From Mariprofundus sp. (GTDB lineage: Bacteria; Pseudomonadota; Zetaproteobacteria; Mariprofundales; Mariprofundaceae): 8,989 nucleotides of DNA. Made by a program: the position numbers and the translations under genes. How positions within the stretch are numbered: the stretch's first letter is position 1; each line of letters opens with the position of its first letter. The notes beneath the pieces were generated by a model. That model saw nothing but the letters and a program-made list of their open reading frames with translations. It ran no database searches and had not been told where the DNA came from. The stretch lies in assembly GCA_030951095.1 (NCBI GenBank), contig JAUZQI010000163.1:1-8989 (forward strand). The letters run 5' to 3'. Shown piece by piece: positions 6,983 through 8,989 of the stretch.

Positions 6983-7516
6983 ATGACTGAAATTGCTGTT
7001 GCACTGGTACATCATCCTGTTTTAAATCGTTTTGGCGAAACAGGCACGACTGCGATTACCTCGATAGATGTGCACGATTTTGCCCGTACCTGCGCATTCT
7101 ATGACGTCGGCCCGGTATATCTGGTGCATCCGGCTGCCGGCATGCATGCGCTGATTCATGATATGACGCATTACTATTTGGATGGTACAGGTGGCGAGAG
7201 GAATCCGGCTCGTCGAGAGGTGTTACAGGCAATTCGGTGTGTAAATTCAGTGCAGGAAATCCAGCAGGGGGACAATTATCAGCTCTGGTATACTTCGGCT
7301 ACTCCGACTGGAAACAACAGTATTGATCCTTCTATATTGCTGGAAATAGAAGGAAAACACCTGATTGTATTCGGTACCGGATGGGGGCTTGATGTTGAAA
7401 ATATGCCGAAAGAAAATGGATGGTTGTCACCCATCGAAGGTATCGGTAAAGTGCGCCACCTTTCTGTCAGGGCTGCCTTGGCGATTTATCTGGATCGGCT
7501 GAGGAAAGTTAAATAA
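6983..7516 (+). CDS. SPOUT-type RNA methyltransferase of the TM1570 family (Methyltrn_RNA_4)
   Basis: This 177-residue protein belongs to the small SAM-dependent family usually encoded between trmD and rplS and annotated as an RNA methyltransferase (Thermotoga TM1570 is the structural example). The sequence begins with the family opening (IAVALVHHPVLNRFGETGTTAITSIDVHDFAR). It contains the knot region LIVFGTGWGLDVENMP (about 127-142), where SAM should bind. It ends with LSPIEGIGKVRHLSVRAALAIYLDRL (about 148-173), resembling the C-terminal knot of TrmD and other SPOUT enzymes. The RNA target is unknown. ATG 6983 is chosen over an in-frame TTG at 6977 because the family starts at this point; the ribosome-binding site is weak. 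The gene lies 34 bases before rplS and is probably cotranscribed with it. trmD, its usual neighbour, is absent upstream. Confidence 0.88.
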   Translation: MTEIAVALVHHPVLNRFGETGTTAITSIDVHDFARTCAFYDVGPVYLVHPAAGMHALIHDMTHYYLDGTGGERNPARREVLQAIRCVNSVQEIQQGDNYQLWYTSATPTGNNSIDPSILLEIEGKHLIVFGTGWGLDVENMPKENGWLSPIEGIGKVRHLSVRAALAIYLDRLRKVK

Positions 7517-7536
7517 AATTTGATGGAGTGAGCTTC

Positions 7537-7541
7537 GGAGG
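7537..7541 (+). promoter_or_regulatory. rplS Shine-Dalgarno site
   Basis: GGAGG lies 9 bases before ATG 7551, which fixes the rplS start. It is one of the strongest ribosome-binding sites in the window, as expected for a ribosomal protein gene. Confidence 0.8.
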
Positions 7542-7550
7542 CAAAAAGCA

Positions 7551-7919
7551 ATGCGTGCACTGGATGATGTAACCAAGGATCAGTTACGTGACGATATCCC
7601 GTCATTCCGCGAAGGTGATACTGTTCGTGTGAATGTCCGTATTATTGATTTTAAGGATAGCAAGAAGGGCGTGGTTAAAACCGAACGTTTGCAGGCCTAT
7701 GAGGGCGTAGTGATTGCGCGCCATAACAAGGGAATCTCAAGCAGTTTCACTGTGCGTAAAATTTCAAGCAATGTCGGCGTTGAACGTGTGTTTCCTCTGC
7801 ACTCACCAATGCTGGAAAGCATTAAGGTGATACGTCATGGACGTGTGCGCCGTGCCAAGCTTTATTATCTGCGTGAATTGCGTGGTAAGGCGGCACGTAT
7901 CCGCGAGCATCGTTTCTAA
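7551..7919 (+). CDS. rplS: 50S ribosomal protein bL19
   Basis: This gene encodes bL19, which sits at the 30S-50S interface of the large subunit near bridge B8. The 122 residues show the full family pattern: [13 protein letters not shown] (about 19-31), [28 protein letters not shown] (about 45-72), [42 protein letters not shown] (about 76-117) and a basic C-terminus ending EHRF. The gene is intact. What is odd is its 3' side: mobile-element sequence begins one base after the TAA, so any native terminator or downstream gene has been lost. Transcripts probably run into the transposase remnant and may stop at the hairpin at 8518-8557. Confidence 0.97.
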   Translation: MRALDDVTKDQLRDDIPSFREGDTVRVNVRIIDFKDSKKGVVKTERLQAYEGVVIARHNKGISSSFTVRKISSNVGVERVFPLHSPMLESIKVIRHGRVRRAKLYYLRELRGKAARIREHRF

Positions 7920-8406
7920 AAATAGTCGTTTTGGTGATTGGGAAGGCGACACTGTCGAAGGCAAAAAGGGAAGTGGTGGCGTAGCTACCCATGTGGAGCA
8001 TAGTAGTCGATATCTGATTGCTGCACGCCTGATAGATAAAACAGCCAACACATTCACTATTCAAACAAACAAAGCTTTCAGGGTGGTTCCTCATGCACTC
8101 AGGCACACCCTAACTCTGGATAATGGGAAGGAAAATACGTATTTTCAAACAGTAGAAAAGAAAACCGGACTCACTGTTTATTTTGCTGACCCGTATTCAT
8201 CCTGGCAACGTGGTTTAAATGAAAATACAAACGGTTTATTGCGACAGTATTTCCCTAAAGGCAGTAGCTTTGAAGACATGACTGACGAAGAACTTGCCGA
8301 GGCGGTTAGAAAGATTAATCATCGACCAAGAAAGTGCCTCGGATATCGAACACCTCATGAAGTCTTCAACTCAGCTAAAAGTGGTGCACTTGCAACTTGA
8401 ATCCAC
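7920..8406 (+). mobile_element. IS30-family insertion sequence remnant (right half)
   Basis: Only the 3' half of an IS30-like element remains. The left break coincides with the base after the rplS stop. The right end is placed just beyond the transposase stop, within the stretch GTGGTGCACTTGCAACTTG and the following ATCCACC, where elements of this family carry their terminal inverted repeat. The left inverted repeat is missing, so the right boundary cannot be checked by pairing and is approximate. No target duplication can be seen. Confidence 0.65.
7921..8400 (+). pseudogene. IS30-family transposase, 5'-truncated (catalytic domain only)
   Basis: About 159 C-terminal residues of an IS30 transposase are preserved in one open frame; the N-terminal helix-turn-helix and linker (roughly half of a 320-380-residue protein) are missing. 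The DDE triad is recognisable: Asp10 in FGDWEGDT, Asp67 in TLTLDNGKE, and Glu101 in WQRGLNENTNGLLRQYFP. The last two are separated by 33 residues, the spacing typical of IS30. The end, NHRPRKCLGYRTPHEVF, is also family-typical. No stop or frameshift lies within the remnant, so the loss appears to be one deletion and may be recent. The frame stays open upstream into rplS, but that reading overlaps a real ribosomal gene and has no start signal. It is very unlikely to yield an active enzyme. Confidence 0.88.
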
Positions 8407-8462
8407 CCCTTACCATCTGGAAGTTTCGCAGCTTTAACTTGCATATCTGTTGTAAGCGCCAT
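8401..8462 (-). pseudogene. Possible tyrosine integrase 5' fragment (about 21 codons)
   Basis: On the minus strand, ATG 8462 opens a frame reading MALTTDMQVKAAKLPDGKGWI before it meets the IS30 right end. The pattern MALT-x4-[VI]-x-AAK...DG-x-G resembles the start of the Arm-DNA-binding domain (DUF4102 type) of phage and island integrases, though the usual KPYKL linker is missing. A ribosome-binding site (AGGGTGG, 5 bases before ATG) is present. The fragment lies downstream of a tRNA gene on the same strand, the usual place for an integrase. The frame continues for 14 meaningless codons into the transposase and stops at 8358. The match is short and made by eye, so the identification is tentative. 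Confidence 0.35.
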
Positions 8463-8478
8463 GATTACCACCCTTGTG

Positions 8479-8551
8479 ACGGGTTATATGTTAACATGGT
8501 TCAACCTACGCTCATTTAACCCGTGCCTCAACCAGTGCCACAACACGGGTT
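8479..8551. repeat. Three-copy ACGGGTT inverted repeat cluster
   Basis: ACGGGTTA at 8479-8486 is an exact inverted copy of TAACCCGT at 8517-8524. AACCCGTG at 8518-8525 is also an exact inverted copy of CACGGGTT at 8544-8551. The central copy can therefore pair with either flank. The cluster sits between the tRNA gene and the integrase-like start, where integrase arm sites or operators are expected. Confidence 0.6.
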
Positions 8552-8557
8552 TTATTG
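8518..8557 (+). terminator. Possible intrinsic terminator downstream of rplS/IS30 remnant
   Basis: An 8-bp perfect stem (8518-8525 with 8544-8551) encloses an 18-base loop and is followed on the plus strand by TTTTATT (the stem's last bases included). It could end read-through from rplS and the transposase remnant. The loop is large and the same bases belong to the repeat cluster, so this may be a DNA site and not a terminator. Confidence 0.4.
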
Positions 8558-8591
8558 GGACATAGTTCTCCTTAGTGACACAGCAGAAAAG

Positions 8592-8625
8592 AAAAAACCC
8601 AGCAATCATAAAGACTACTGGGTTT
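8592..8625 (-). terminator. Terminator of the tRNA-Met gene
   Basis: On the minus strand AAACCCAG (8625-8618) pairs with CTGGGTTT (8602-8595) around a 15-base loop and runs into a T tract (8597-8592). It starts 26 bases after the tRNA 3' end and is a good intrinsic terminator for a single-tRNA transcript. Confidence 0.8.
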
Positions 8626-8650
8626 AGTGATGCACCTTGAGATGCTTATA

Positions 8651-8727
<77 letters not shown>

Positions 8728-8740
8728 GTGAAGGTCGCGC

Positions 8741-8768
8741 ATTTTAGGGAGAAGAGTCTTTGCGTCAA
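8741..8768 (-). promoter_or_regulatory. tRNA-Met promoter
   Basis: On the minus strand, TTGACG (8768-8763) and TAAAAT (8746-8741) are separated by 16 bases, each one mismatch from consensus. The -10 is followed by GCGCGACC, a G/C-rich discriminator typical of stable-RNA promoters under stringent control. Transcription should start near 8734, only about 7 bases before the mature tRNA. Confidence 0.8.
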
Positions 8769-8887
8769 TGCCCGATTCACTTAGCTTGCTAGCTCTCATC
8801 GCATTCGCCGGCTGGCTTTGCTATCGTTCGCTCTTGGCCATGGACATTGCCGTTTCGAGGACATGTGCGTTAAGGGGAAAAGATTGA
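8768..8887 (+). CDS. 39-residue single-pass membrane micro-protein, possibly a truncated DUF3301 remnant
   Basis: ATG 8768 opens a 39-codon frame whose product has an N-terminal hydrophobic stretch (about 4-24, LSLLALIAFAGWLCYRSLLA) and then a polar tail ending RGKD. Its opening resembles the start of DUF3301 proteins (short membrane segment with Trp, then an acidic/IA-x-x-x-x-C motif), which are usually about 100 residues. This one would lack two thirds. Its TGA (8885-8887) overlaps the trpS start as TTGA, as coupled genes often do. Possible ribosome-binding bases GAAGAG (8751-8756) lie 11 bases before ATG, which is rather far. The start codon also touches the -35 of the oppositely directed tRNA promoter. 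It may be a real micro-protein, a decayed gene, or chance. Confidence 0.35.
   Translation: MPDSLSLLALIAFAGWLCYRSLLAMDIAVSRTCALRGKD
8872..8877 (+). promoter_or_regulatory. Shine-Dalgarno site that favours the TTG start of trpS
   Basis: AAGGGG lies 6 bases before TTG 8884. The in-frame ATG at 8863 would place this motif inside the gene and has only GAGG two bases before it, too close to work well. Confidence 0.65.
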
Positions 8888-8989
8888 GTTCTTCAGATCA
8901 TAAAGCAAAACGTATTCTTTCCGGCATGCGCCCGACCGGTCGCTTGCATTTGGGGCATTATAAAGGTGTGCTGGAAAACTGGCTTAAAT
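8884..8989 (+). CDS. trpS: Tryptophanyl-tRNA synthetase, N-terminal part (runs off window)
   Basis: The visible 35 codons read a class I aminoacyl-tRNA synthetase start. After a short polar lead comes RILSGMRPTGRLHLGHYKG, the tryptophanyl-tRNA synthetase ATP-binding region with its HIGH-type motif as HLGH, and then VLENWLK. TrpS charges tRNA-Trp with tryptophan using ATP. The chosen start is TTG 8884, supported by the AAGGGG site; ATG 8863 would add seven residues. The rest of the gene, including the KMSKS motif, lies outside the window. No clear dedicated promoter is visible between the tRNA promoter and this gene; a TATCGT near 8819-8830 is too weak to call. Confidence 0.9.
   Translation, partial: MSSSDHKAKRILSGMRPTGRLHLGHYKGVLENWLK

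Noticed and set aside
7837..7920. Apparent in-frame fusion of an rplS-internal start to the IS30 transposase
   Set aside because: The upstream part is rplS in a shifted frame with Cys- and Val-rich nonsense; the transposase homology begins only at 7921. The open frame is accidental.
8863..8883. ATG 8863 as the trpS start
   Set aside because: It would add seven residues (MCVKGKR) that look unlike the family and has its only purine motif two bases away; TTG 8884 has a properly spaced AAGGGG.

Overview
The window is chromosomal DNA from a Gram-negative, LPS-making bacterium, most likely a proteobacterium. It carries a complete outer-membrane/lipid A block in the order bamA (3' part), skp, lpxD, fabZ, lpxA, lpxI, lpxB. 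Using LpxI (DUF1009) between lpxA and lpxB, rather than LpxH elsewhere, is the arrangement known from Caulobacter-like lineages and argues against an enteric gammaproteobacterium. A Zetaproteobacterium or another deep-branching proteobacterium would fit, but the sequence alone does not settle this.

Layout: 2-5677 is a tightly packed forward operon. It contains the C-terminal barrel of BamA, the periplasmic chaperone Skp, and five enzymes of early lipid A and fatty acid synthesis with gaps of 0-36 bases. LpxA and LpxD acylate, LpxI cleaves UDP-diacylglucosamine, LpxB condenses the disaccharide, and FabZ dehydrates acyl-ACP precursors. At 5678-5949 there is no convincing protein gene. This stretch holds a very strong bidirectional terminator and, just before it, a 10-bp hairpin whose 25-nt loop is packed with CCUCC-type anti-Shine-Dalgarno sequence. 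I read this as a candidate small RNA or regulatory 3' UTR, and it is the most interesting unexplained signal here. At 5950-6813 on the minus strand lies a CvfB/YitL-type S1-domain RNA-binding protein.

A divergent intergenic region then leads into a SPOUT-type RNA methyltransferase and rplS (bL19), at 6983-7919. Directly after the rplS stop codon the sequence becomes the 3' half of an IS30-family transposase (7921-8400), which has lost its 5' end. Behind its right end is a 21-codon minus-strand fragment resembling the start of a tyrosine integrase, then a small cluster of inverted ACGGGTT repeats, and then a minus-strand tRNA-Met (CAT) with its own promoter and terminator. The order tRNA - repeats - integrase start - IS fragment looks like the eroded end of an integrated element.

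The window closes with a 39-codon membrane micro-ORF (8768-8887). It overlaps the TTG start of trpS (tryptophanyl-tRNA synthetase), which runs off the end.
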